DNA of 35,047 nt from positions 1 through 35,047 of the IMG/VR virus record IMGVR_UViG_3300035698_004299. The stretch is one strand, 5' to 3'. This DNA is from a virus. This document shows, piece after piece, positions 28,056-35,047 of the stretch (position 1 is its first letter; each line of letters begins with the position of its first letter). The notes beneath the pieces are model-generated. The model was given only the letters and a program-made list of their open reading frames with translations. It did not search any database and was not told the DNA's origin. Both the position numbers and the translations under genes were made by a program.

Positions 28056-29794
28056 TTCGTGGCCTGTTGGGCCGCAACCTTACCAAGAAGGGCGGAGAGT
28101 CTCTCTGTCATTTCTGGTAAAGCTTTAGTATTCGCAATAGTCGACACTTCATCTGCCCATTTAGGGCTCATAGCTATATCAAATAGCTCCTTATTATACC
28201 TTCCCCTCACCGTACTAGTTACTTTTTCCCAAGCCTGGCTTGATAGTCCAGATCCAAACTGAAATGATTTAGGTTCTGTGCTTTTCTTAACTAGTTTATC
28301 TAATGGTGACCCATCGATTCTATCTAATATCTTCAAAACATCCTTACCCTGGGCTACATTACCTCCAGCGGTCTCCAAATCTGCAATAAACTCCGCTTTC
28401 TTAGCAGAAGTATCAAATAAGCTATTATGTAACTGCTTAAGTCCTGATTTCTCATCGCCTTTGGCAGTTTTCAGTTTATCAAACTTCTTCATATACTTAT
28501 CACGTAAGAGATATCTTTGGGATATGCTACGTGCTTCGGCATATTCTGGAGCTACTTCGTCGAGTTTCCCTACTAATTTATTCTTAGCACCTATCAAGTT
28601 TCTATTCACTGATCCTGAGGTTTTACCTTTGGATATCTTATTATCTAAAAACTTCTTAAGTTCGTCAAATTGACCAACACTTTGGGGTTCTAAACTATCC
28701 ATCCTATAATCTACATCATCTATAGCTTTCTGATAATTCTTCCTTAAGATGGGATCATCCATGATTTCCTTTACGGCCTTATTAGGCAAAGGCACATCAC
28801 GAACTTTAGCATATAGTTCTTTCGCTTTAAGCTTAGCAGGTGCGGCACCTTCAGGTGTCATGCTCCCAATAGCTTCATCTAGATTCTTACTAATCGCTTC
28901 ATCTCGTTGAATTAACGCTTTTCTAACAACTTTCTGTTCATCTAGCCCAACTGGGATACGTCCCTCACGGGCCCGTATAAGGTCGTCAGCGGTAGCTTCT
29001 CCAGGGGTTAGGGTGCGTACACCTAGTCTCTTAGAAGCTTGTAGAGCTTCGTCAGCAGCCTTTTGGTCAGTACCATCAAGTATATCAGCTAATTGCTTCC
29101 TAGCAACTCCCTTTCCAGGAGCTATTAATCCGCCCATCTTCTTAACTACCCCGGCTAAAGCCGGTATTCCACCACCTAATCCAGCGCCTATGGCTATATT
29201 TTTAGCCCTATCTCCTGGTTTTTCAGCTAATTGTGCAGCGCCAATAACACCACCAGAGGCTGCTCCGGTAAGCATCCTGGTAAGGATACCGCCACCCACA
29301 CCGCCAGGTACTGCCATTGCTGGAGCTACTTGGCCTGCGAGATCTCCAGCGCCTGTTAATAGTTTTCTTTCTGGGAAATCTTCTTTATTCTTAGCTAAAT
29401 CTTTCATACGATTAGCAACGGCTTCTCTAGTAAAATCACGAACTGTTTTAAGATCTACCAAACCTGCCTTCTCTCCGGCTGCTAATCCGGCTTGTCCAAC
29501 TCCTCGGCCTACTTGTTTAACTCCTGCTTTAGCGCCTGCGGATAGGGCGTCCATGTCTTTAAACATAGCATCCGCCCCGCCCATTAGGTCCGGAGCAGGC
29601 ACACCTGGGGGACTTCCTGGCGAGGAGGGGCTAGGTTGTTCCGCTTGCGGTGGTTGCTCCGGTAACTGTGTTTCACCATCCGGATCTCGAAAGTTTGCAG
29701 AGTTAAATCTCATCTTCTTTCTAGACGGTGGTGGTTGTTTATCTTGTTCTGGTCCAGCATCTGGATCTTTAAATTTATTCATACTAAATGGCAT
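28043..29794 (-). CDS. Probable virion ejection (internal) protein
   Basis: A 583-residue protein. The N-terminal 70 residues are Pro/Gln-rich. Residues about 135-215 hold repeated Gly/Ala-rich hydrophobic stretches (AGDLAGQVAPAMAVPGGVGG, GAASGGVIGAAQLA, IAIGAGLGGGIPALAGVV) that could form membrane-active helices. The rest is charged and helical. Glycine/alanine-rich hydrophobic segments are frequent in podovirus proteins injected to build a channel for DNA across the envelope. Lying last in the late operon after other ejection-type genes and muralysins supports this. No enzyme motif is present. Confidence 0.55.
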   Translation of the reverse strand: MPFSMNKFKDPDAGPEQDKQPPPSRKKMRFNSANFRDPDGETQLPEQPPQAEQPSPSSPGSPPGVPAPDLMGGADAMFKDMDALSAGAKAGVKQVGRGVGQAGLAAGEKAGLVDLKTVRDFTREAVANRMKDLAKNKEDFPERKLLTGAGDLAGQVAPAMAVPGGVGGGILTRMLTGAASGGVIGAAQLAEKPGDRAKNIAIGAGLGGGIPALAGVVKKMGGLIAPGKGVARKQLADILDGTDQKAADEALQASKRLGVRTLTPGEATADDLIRAREGRIPVGLDEQKVVRKALIQRDEAISKNLDEAIGSMTPEGAAPAKLKAKELYAKVRDVPLPNKAVKEIMDDPILRKNYQKAIDDVDYRMDSLEPQSVGQFDELKKFLDNKISKGKTSGSVNRNLIGAKNKLVGKLDEVAPEYAEARSISQRYLLRDKYMKKFDKLKTAKGDEKSGLKQLHNSLFDTSAKKAEFIADLETAGGNVAQGKDVLKILDRIDGSPLDKLVKKSTEPKSFQFGSGLSSQAWEKVTSTVRGRYNKELFDIAMSPKWADEVSTIANTKALPEMTERLSALLGKVAAQQATKKNP

Positions 29795-29795
29795 A

Positions 29796-30227
29796 TTAAA
29801 TTCCTAATTCTCCTTGTGGTCCTAACTGTAGAACCGATTTATAATCGAATACTGGACAGGCCTTAGCAGAAACCTCTTTATGTCCATGGAAGGTAACCCT
29901 TTTTCGGTACGCTTCGTTGATAGCAATACATAATTCTTTTAATGTTTTAAATTGCGCTTCTGTGAATTTCTTCTTTTCTAGGCCATGCAAACAAATAGCA
30001 ATAGTTCCTCTATTGTTTCCCCCCTGTGCGGCGGGAGTTCTATTGATTGGTCTTCCTGTTTGTAGAGTTCCATCCTTCTTAATGAAGAAATGATAACCTA
30101 CTCCAGACCATCCCCTGGCTTTGTGCCAGGTGTCCATAACGGACACATCATCGTGTGATTTGTGGTCACTAGCTGAACAATGGACGAATATCCTATTTAC
30201 TGCTCTTCTTGGTTTGTTAAATTTCAT
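29796..30227 (-). CDS. N-acetylmuramoyl-L-alanine amidase (endolysin)
   Basis: A 143-residue single-domain Amidase_2 family enzyme, close in size to T7 lysozyme (151). Zinc ligands are H16 (FVHCSAS), H116 (FHGHKEV) and C124 (KACPVFD), spaced as in T7 (H17, H122, C130), and K122 matches the T7 catalytic lysine. YHFFIKKDG (45-53) and RGTIAICLHG (73-82) are further family markers. It cleaves the bond between MurNAc and L-Ala in peptidoglycan. No signal sequence is present, so export depends on the holin at 6666-7100, far away in this window but in the same leftward direction. It lies one base from the ejection protein gene and two from the GH19 gene. Confidence 0.92.
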   Translation of the reverse strand: MKFNKPRRAVNRIFVHCSASDHKSHDDVSVMDTWHKARGWSGVGYHFFIKKDGTLQTGRPINRTPAAQGGNNRGTIAICLHGLEKKKFTEAQFKTLKELCIAINEAYRKRVTFHGHKEVSAKACPVFDYKSVLQLGPQGELGI

Positions 30228-30229
30228 AA

Positions 30230-31240
30230 TTAATATCCAAAGTTAATCTTCCCTAAACGCTCAAATTGACGTTGTCTGTCTCCGAGGCCATTATACCCCC
30301 CGTTAATTCTTCTAGTAATCCCTCTAAGATTCCCTGAATCCGCCATGTTGTTGAGTCCCTTATCTTTCCAGAACTGTCCCGCTACTTTAACAGCAACGCT
30401 GGGATTAGCAGCAAGTTCTGGGTTGCCTACGAGATCTACCCCGATCTTGTCGCCAAGGGATTTATAGTTACTTCGTCCGGTTAATTGTATAATTCCCCTT
30501 CCTCTGTATTTATACCCATCACCTGGCTTGATATTGCCTAGATCAGTCCTACCCTCGTAGCGGCTAAAGTATTTCTTACCGCCTAATTCTTTTAAATGTT
30601 TGAAACCACCGGATTCATGTGCCATTTGTGAAACAAAATGCCTCATACGTTGGGGATTATTAATCCCCCTATCCGCTAAAAATTGTTTATTATCCTGCAT
30701 AGCTTGGAATACTTCCGGTTGCGCATTAGGATATAACTTCTGTAATCCTTGAGTATAGCCGGGGGCTGCTTGCCCAGCTCCAGGGATATCAGGTAGTGTC
30801 GGAGCAGCGGGCTCTTGGTTTGGTATAGCTACCTGTTGAGGTCCAGCGTCTGGAAGTACGCCCCCCAATGCTCCCTGTTGTGCGGGCTGCTCTGGTTGCG
30901 CAGCTGGCGCCTGTGCAGTAGGTGTCATTTGCTCTGGGGCAGCTGGTGGAGGGCCGTCCATTCCGGGAAGTACTCCCGAACCTGGGGGTGGGCCCTCTGG
31001 GATCACATTTCCTCCTTCTGGGGAGGCGGACATTCCAGGAGCTTGTTCATTGCTCATTCCTGAATCCATTCCAGGAAGTATCTCTTCCCCTGGACCAGGG
31101 CCTTCAGGTATAACATTAGCTGCGCCGTCGCCACCGCCCATGCCGTCGCCACCGCCGAGAATACCGCCGAGAAACCCACCAAGGCCGCCTCCTCCCATCA
31201 TCTTACCTAGCCCACCTAGGAGTCCTCCCAATAGTCCCAT
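30230..31240 (-). CDS. Virion muralysin, GH19 domain with low-complexity N-terminus
   Basis: A 336-residue protein in two parts. Residues 1-160 are Gly-, Pro- and Gln-rich: first a Gly/Leu/Met stretch (MGLLGGLLGGLGKMMGGGGL), then two copies of NVIPEGPxPGxxxLPGMD (42-59 and 78-95). Residues about 165-336 form a GH19 lysozyme/chitinase-like domain, with catalytic Glu in AHESGGF (E209), E229 in YEGRTDLG, and YRGRGIIQLTGRSNY (245-259). It hydrolyses glycosidic bonds in peptidoglycan. The ejection-protein-like N-terminus and position suggest it is carried in the virion to open the cell wall during infection rather than acting in lysis. It overlaps the upstream gene by one base. Confidence 0.85.
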   Translation of the reverse strand: MGLLGGLLGGLGKMMGGGGLGGFLGGILGGGDGMGGGDGAANVIPEGPGPGEEILPGMDSGMSNEQAPGMSASPEGGNVIPEGPPPGSGVLPGMDGPPPAAPEQMTPTAQAPAAQPEQPAQQGALGGVLPDAGPQQVAIPNQEPAAPTLPDIPGAGQAAPGYTQGLQKLYPNAQPEVFQAMQDNKQFLADRGINNPQRMRHFVSQMAHESGGFKHLKELGGKKYFSRYEGRTDLGNIKPGDGYKYRGRGIIQLTGRSNYKSLGDKIGVDLVGNPELAANPSVAVKVAGQFWKDKGLNNMADSGNLRGITRRINGGYNGLGDRQRQFERLGKINFGY

Positions 31241-32424
31241 TAGAATCCTCCTTTTTGGAGTTTATACTGTAAAGCGTCACTATCTGTGGCGCCAGGGTTT
31301 GCCTCTTTAAATCTAGCTGTGTAGGATTCGATAGTTTTATTAATAGTTTTACGTTCTTTCATGAACTTAGACGAGTAGTCGTCTTTAGATAAAGTAACGT
31401 CCGATAAAAATCCCTTCTTCAACATTCTTTGATGGACCATCCTATCTCGGACTATGGACTTCAGAAGTCGATCCCGAGCTGCAACGGCCTGTGCTGGAGT
31501 AAGTTTCATATTCAAAGTGGTTGCTTGGATAGCTTTCATTTCTTTTTCACCACCAGCGACACCAGTGATGTACTTTCTCCAGATTAACATCATTTTATCT
31601 ACATTTTGCTTCTGGTTTAGACGTCTTCCTAACATCTCTCGGTCGCCTTTATTTGAGAGTTTAACATAATCTTTCCACTCTGCTACTCCCTCGGCTACTT
31701 GTCCTTGTAAAGTAAAGCCTTCGGAGTCCCATTGGTCATAGATATCCATTATTTGATTTAAATCAGTTGCTGAAGATGCTAGTTTCTTTTGTATAGAGCT
31801 CCTAACAGTTTTTGTTAGTTGTATATTTCCAACTTTCTCAGGGATGTCGGTTTTTACTTTCTCAGCAGCACCGATATCTATCATTCCTGGCTCTTGTCCA
31901 ACGGGGCTATTGTCTTCTTTTGCAATTGCTCCTACATCTTCCACCACTGGGGCTCCTTCTTTCTCTCCTTCTCCAGATTTCCCTTCAGCATCAATCTGTT
32001 CTTGAAGAGAGGCTACGTCGATCCCTGCCTTTTGTAAAACATAATCCATTTGCTTATCTGAAGGTGGCTTCTTAGGATCTAATGAATTTCCTATCCTAGG
32101 ATCTAATTGTTTTAATTTCTTAACTACGGCAGGATAGGCTTTCTTTCGATCTTCCTTATCCATGCCCTTCAGCATTAATGTAAATTTAACAGTTTCCTGC
32201 ATTGCTGCTGGATCTGGCGGAGCATCTGCGCCGCCTAGCCCTGAACCAGGGGCAGCTGCTGGGGCAGCTGGTGCCTGTTGGGCTCCCTGCTGTTGTCCCA
32301 TTATTTGTTCCATACCCGAACCACCCTGCATAGGTCCTTGTTGAGGAGCTCCTTGCGGCGGTTGTTGTGGGCCTTGTCCAGGTTGTGGTCCAGGCCCTTG
32401 TAGTGTTGATTGTAATAGTCCCAT
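31240..32424 (-). CDS. Probable virion ejection protein, helical
   Basis: A 394-residue protein starting like the GH19 protein (MGLL), then Pro/Gln/Gly-rich for about 70 residues (QGPGPQPGQGPQQPPQGAPQ). The remainder is charged and helical, with an acidic stretch (about 150-180) and a Lys-rich C-terminal domain. It has no transmembrane segment or enzyme motif. In P22-like phages the order gp14, gp7, gp20, gp16 encodes ejection proteins; by order this would be the gp20 counterpart. It shares one base with the downstream gene and sits one base after the upstream gene. Confidence 0.55.
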   Translation of the reverse strand: MGLLQSTLQGPGPQPGQGPQQPPQGAPQQGPMQGGSGMEQIMGQQQGAQQAPAAPAAAPGSGLGGADAPPDPAAMQETVKFTLMLKGMDKEDRKKAYPAVVKKLKQLDPRIGNSLDPKKPPSDKQMDYVLQKAGIDVASLQEQIDAEGKSGEGEKEGAPVVEDVGAIAKEDNSPVGQEPGMIDIGAAEKVKTDIPEKVGNIQLTKTVRSSIQKKLASSATDLNQIMDIYDQWDSEGFTLQGQVAEGVAEWKDYVKLSNKGDREMLGRRLNQKQNVDKMMLIWRKYITGVAGGEKEMKAIQATTLNMKLTPAQAVAARDRLLKSIVRDRMVHQRMLKKGFLSDVTLSKDDYSSKFMKERKTINKTIESYTARFKEANPGATDSDALQYKLQKGGF

Positions 32425-32425
32425 T

Positions 32426-33757
32426 TTAGAATAATCCTTTTAGTAAGCCTGCGCCCATGCTTAGGCCCTGCATTCCGGCTTGTTGGTTAGCCATTTGCGC
32501 TTGTAAATCTGCCTTCTGATTGCCCATAATAGCTTGTAATTGCATCTGTGCGTTCTGTTGTGCAGACTTAAAGATTGTCTGCCCGGAAGTATTAAATGCA
32601 TTAGCTTGTACTTGCGCCGGCATAACGCCTGTATTAAATGCTTGTGTAGCATTAGCTGCTGCCATCCCCGTAGCTTGTTGTTGGACTGGTAATGTCAATC
32701 CAGCTAATCCTGCTTGTCTTTGTAGGTAGTTTCCGTAAACCTCTCCTGCTAAGTTTTGGCCATAGTCTTGTGCTTCTAAGAGCGCCCTACCTGAAGCTAG
32801 TTCGCCTCGTTGTGCTTGTTGTCTCTCTATAGCCTGCATACCAACATCGAATCGTGTGGTGAACTCAGGATTAGAGGTAACTTTTTCTAAGATTTGATCA
32901 CTAGTGAGTGCTTTAGGGGCTTCGTCGTCTACCCTTAAGTTTAGACCGGACTGGAGTTCCCCCAATTGACTACCAATCTCTACCAACTGTGTAGTTTTAT
33001 CCATCACATCAACTTGTGCTGCTGCTTTGGCTACTTCTTCTTTGGTATATGGGGCCTGTTCGTTACGGCCTCCAGGCCTACCAGTCACGACTCCACCCTC
33101 GAAGTCTCCTGCCTGAGAATCTACTCCACCGATAGTGCTATAGCCTACATCCACATTACGTAATAAACTAGCCTTACTGCCTGAGATATTATTAGATACC
33201 TGATCGTATAGACCCGTAATACCTTCATAATTATCCCCAAGACCTTCTTCTAGTGCGGACCTATTCGCCCCCTTTTCTCCGGTAACTACATACTCATTGA
33301 TATTGGAGATATCATGTGTAATACCTTGTCTTAATTTATCAATCTCAGCATTAATCTCGCTTTTAATCTCTCTACGCCTATCAGTATCATCCGATTCCGA
33401 GAGTTCATCCGATAACCCGCCTAAGTATTGTAGGTTTTGATTCATAGACTGTACTAAACGACTACCAGGAGTTGTAAAGAAATCCTCTACCTTCCTAAGT
33501 TGATTAGTAATTGCCTGGGCTTCAAAATCAATAGGAGCCATTCCCATCATTAGGCGCATCTCTGAGATAGCGTCCTTAGATGTTTCTGCAAAGGGTATTG
33601 ACATATTCTGTGCATTTTGTAATTGTTGTCCCAGCTGCAAACTCATTGTTTGTATAGCGGGGTCTAACACTTCAGCTGCTTTGGTAAAATATTCCAAAGC
33701 GACGCTGGGATCGATTTGTGGCGCTGTTACCATTTGCGCATCTACACCTTTACCCAT
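32426..33757 (-). CDS. Probable DNA-transfer/ejection protein (P22 gp7-like position)
   Basis: A 443-residue, largely helical protein rich in Gln, Ala and Met. The C-terminal half contains ASGRALLEAQDYGQNLAGEV and YGNYLQRQAGLAGLTLPVQQ, a pattern I associate with podovirus DNA-transfer proteins (SGRxLxAxxDYGQxLAxxxYGNxxxR). The end is Gln/Met-rich with MGAGLLKGLF. It is expected in the virion and injected with DNA. It overlaps the upstream GNAT-like gene by eight bases. Function is inferred from this pattern and from gene order. Confidence 0.65.
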   Translation of the reverse strand: MGKGVDAQMVTAPQIDPSVALEYFTKAAEVLDPAIQTMSLQLGQQLQNAQNMSIPFAETSKDAISEMRLMMGMAPIDFEAQAITNQLRKVEDFFTTPGSRLVQSMNQNLQYLGGLSDELSESDDTDRRREIKSEINAEIDKLRQGITHDISNINEYVVTGEKGANRSALEEGLGDNYEGITGLYDQVSNNISGSKASLLRNVDVGYSTIGGVDSQAGDFEGGVVTGRPGGRNEQAPYTKEEVAKAAAQVDVMDKTTQLVEIGSQLGELQSGLNLRVDDEAPKALTSDQILEKVTSNPEFTTRFDVGMQAIERQQAQRGELASGRALLEAQDYGQNLAGEVYGNYLQRQAGLAGLTLPVQQQATGMAAANATQAFNTGVMPAQVQANAFNTSGQTIFKSAQQNAQMQLQAIMGNQKADLQAQMANQQAGMQGLSMGAGLLKGLF

Positions 33758-34235
33758 TATTCTTTCCTCTTAACTTTCTAGAGAAGATTATTAAATCTTC
33801 TAATTTATTATTCCATAAGATGCTTTTAGGTAGTATTCCACTAACTTGGAAGCCTCTTCTTTTTAAAAATCCGATCACATGTCTACATGTTTTTGGAGTT
33901 TGTGATACTTGAGTAACTACTGAGGTAGTACTGTGTAACCAGTGTGCAAACTCTGTATCTACTTCTTCTGGTATCTTAGTGCCCCAATGTTCGGAGGCTA
34001 CGAATGAGTGGCACATAACTGCTACATTGGATATAAACTCTATTTGCATATACCCCACTCTTATGTTCTTTTTCATTAGCGTAATAAAGAAGGAACCGTA
34101 GGGTATCCTCCATGTCCCATCTTCAACGCTTTGTATTTCTTTGTCCGTAAGGGCTTCCGAAACCAATGAGCTATCTGCCTGTAAAAACTCTAGTAGAATT
34201 AGGGGGTTTAGTTCGGCCTCGAAGGAGTAATCCAT
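33750..34235 (-). CDS. GNAT-fold-like protein (P22 gp14-like position)
   Basis: A 161-residue protein. The C-terminal part (KTCRHVIGFLKRRGFQVSGI, then KLEDLIIFSRKLRG) has the shape of the last helix and strands of GNAT acetyltransferases, as in DUF2824 phage proteins. In P22, gp14 is such a protein and is encoded just before ejection protein gp7, the same order as here. The classic acetyl-CoA loop (Q/RxxGxG/A) is not evident, so enzyme activity is doubtful. It may help assemble ejection proteins into the virion. Confidence 0.55.
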   Translation of the reverse strand: MDYSFEAELNPLILLEFLQADSSLVSEALTDKEIQSVEDGTWRIPYGSFFITLMKKNIRVGYMQIEFISNVAVMCHSFVASEHWGTKIPEEVDTEFAHWLHSTTSVVTQVSQTPKTCRHVIGFLKRRGFQVSGILPKSILWNNKLEDLIIFSRKLRGKNNG

Positions 34236-34729
34236 TAATCTTTTACTCCGGAATACCTTAGATTCTTTATAATTTCTTTTAGTTCTGCTGTATTGGCCTC
34301 ATCAAGGGATACATGCCATACCTTATCGACTGCAGTGACCGTTTTAGACTTGGCTATCCTCTTCTCTATATCTTTAGGTAAATCCCTAAGTGCTTGTTTC
34401 TTAGCCTCGACTGCTAGCACAGCTACGGGATCAGCTATGTTTTTCATAGTTTCTTTATCCAGATCAGATAAGAGAACGTCCCTCACTCTACGTACCCTCT
34501 TAAGGTGTAAAGACTTAGCCTTTGGTAAATCTATATCTACTTTCTTCGTCCCAAGATTCCAACAATCTCTAAATTTCCTGTCTTTGGGTATGTCTTTTAA
34601 CAAGACTGCTCGGAGGCTATGTGCACCTTTCGGTAATCTGTTTTTAACTTCATCTATAGGTAGATCTTTTACCAAAGTTATAATACTAACTCCGCCGCTC
34701 TCTCTAATATATGCAAATAACTTACTCAT
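34235..34729 (-). CDS. Conserved tail-region phage protein, unknown function
   Basis: A 164-residue protein with DRKFRDCWNL (50-59), then DLPKAKSLHLKRVRRVRD, a LLSDLDKE segment and a late KKQALRDLPKDI. The series DRxFRxxW, DxPKAxxxHxxRxRxxR, LxxLD, KxxLRD is typical of small proteins encoded beside tail fibres in many tailed phages. Their role is not known; a tail assembly chaperone has been suggested for some. It shares one base with the GNAT-like gene start (TAATG). Confidence 0.65.
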   Translation of the reverse strand: MSKLFAYIRESGGVSIITLVKDLPIDEVKNRLPKGAHSLRAVLLKDIPKDRKFRDCWNLGTKKVDIDLPKAKSLHLKRVRRVRDVLLSDLDKETMKNIADPVAVLAVEAKKQALRDLPKDIEKRIAKSKTVTAVDKVWHVSLDEANTAELKEIIKNLRYSGVKD

Positions 34730-34745
34730 TTAGTTCTCCTTAAAC

Positions 34746-35047
34746 CTATTGATCGCCAAAACCGGCAACATTGACTACTGATTGATCAGAAGCCGACGCA
34801 TTAGTACTGCTTGCTCCATTCCATACATAACATTGAATACGATATGTCCCAGCATCTTGGCTAACTATGCCCTGTAGCCCCAGGGCCGTAGTACCGGCTG
34901 AGATTACTCCAGACCAGTTTGTACTTGAGAAATTTGTATCCACATTCACGGTGTAATCCCCGGTACCATTATCGGTTCCTGAGTCTACGTTGTGGCTATC
35001 GCCAACAACTAGAGTCCCTGACCCATTGAAGCTAACCCAGAACTTAG
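34746..35047 (-). CDS. Tail fibre-like protein, C-terminal part (5' end beyond window)
   Basis: The frame is open to the right edge with no start in the window and gives about 100 C-terminal residues. It contains KFWVSFNGSGTLVVGDSHNV, DSGTDNGTGDYTVNVDTNFS and a following TNWSG. The series WVxFNGxGTxxxxDSxNVxSxTDNGxGDYTVNF is a common C-terminal domain of phage tail fibre or fibre-associated proteins, strand-rich and probably trimeric. It is the most upstream late gene seen on this side, placing the missing tail genes to the right of the window. Confidence 0.75.
   Translation of the reverse strand, partial: KFWVSFNGSGTLVVGDSHNVDSGTDNGTGDYTVNVDTNFSSTNWSGVISAGTTALGLQGIVSQDAGTYRIQCYVWNGASSTNASASDQSVVNVAGFGDQ

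Noticed and set aside
29013-29807. Long rightward frame of 264 codons opposite the ejection protein gene
   Set aside because: It is an antisense shadow produced by the Gly/Ala/Pro-rich codons of the leftward gene. The leftward frame is longer and in operon context.
1-35047. CRISPR array, insertion sequence or integrase
   Set aside because: No regularly spaced repeats with unique spacers, no transposase or recombinase motifs and no attachment-site pairs were seen on reading both strands.

Overview
The window is most of a lytic, tailed double-stranded DNA phage genome, probably a podovirus, infecting a Gram-negative (likely gammaproteobacterial) host. The phage calls rest on terminase large and small subunits, a portal, a scaffold-like gene, a holin, an amidase, a block of glycine/glutamine-rich ejection-type virion proteins and a complete replication set (zinc-ribbon/Toprim primase, DnaB-like helicase, family A DNA polymerase, FEN-type 5' nuclease, PD-(D/E)XK nuclease). 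No integrase, repressor or RNA polymerase is visible. Strong sigma70-type promoters imply use of host RNA polymerase. The Gram-negative host is inferred from close resemblance of three genes to enterobacterial PrkA (YeaG), YeaH and YcgB/SpoVR.

Layout. Positions 1-7100 are leftward late genes: holin, a membrane/coiled-coil protein, TerS, TerL, portal, a GroES-like co-chaperonin, a scaffold-like protein and a gene cut by the left edge. Positions 7101-8870 form a large non-coding, hairpin-dense region with two consensus leftward promoters, a candidate replication origin (perfect DnaA box, CACATAC repeats) and the first rightward promoter. Positions 8871-12330 hold tightly overlapped small early genes, five of them tiny membrane proteins, interrupted by a 212-base leader holding a candidate structured RNA. 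Positions 12331-12461 hold a candidate leftward small RNA. Positions 12462-18397 carry two ClpP-like serine peptidases and the primase, helicase and polymerase. Positions 18390-23820 carry a nucleotide diphosphohydrolase-like gene and a PrkA / YeaH / SpoVR cassette. Positions 23832-28042 hold a possible ssDNA-binding protein, nucleases and small genes. The rightward operon ends at a hairpin terminator at 28035-28055, where it meets leftward late genes (28043-35047): ejection-type proteins, GH19 muralysin, amidase, a GNAT-like protein, a tail-associated protein and a fibre-like gene cut by the right edge.

The two leftward blocks read in the same direction and both run off the window, so in a circular or terminally redundant genome they would join through a missing segment holding major capsid and tail genes. 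Early genes would be made from host-type promoters near 8.8 and 9.6 kb, replication proteins follow in the same operon, and late genes are read from the divergent promoters near 7.1 and 7.7 kb.

The most unusual content is the phage-borne PrkA-YeaH-SpoVR cassette. In bacteria these three are a conserved starvation-associated set. Here PrkA is full length, YeaH lacks an internal segment, and SpoVR is full length only if a one-base shift at an A6 run (23570-23575) is bridged or corrected. Two small genes, one a membrane protein, sit between PrkA and YeaH. Two candidate non-coding RNAs (9626-9708 plus strand, 12320-12408 minus strand), each just downstream of a consensus promoter, are the other main leads.
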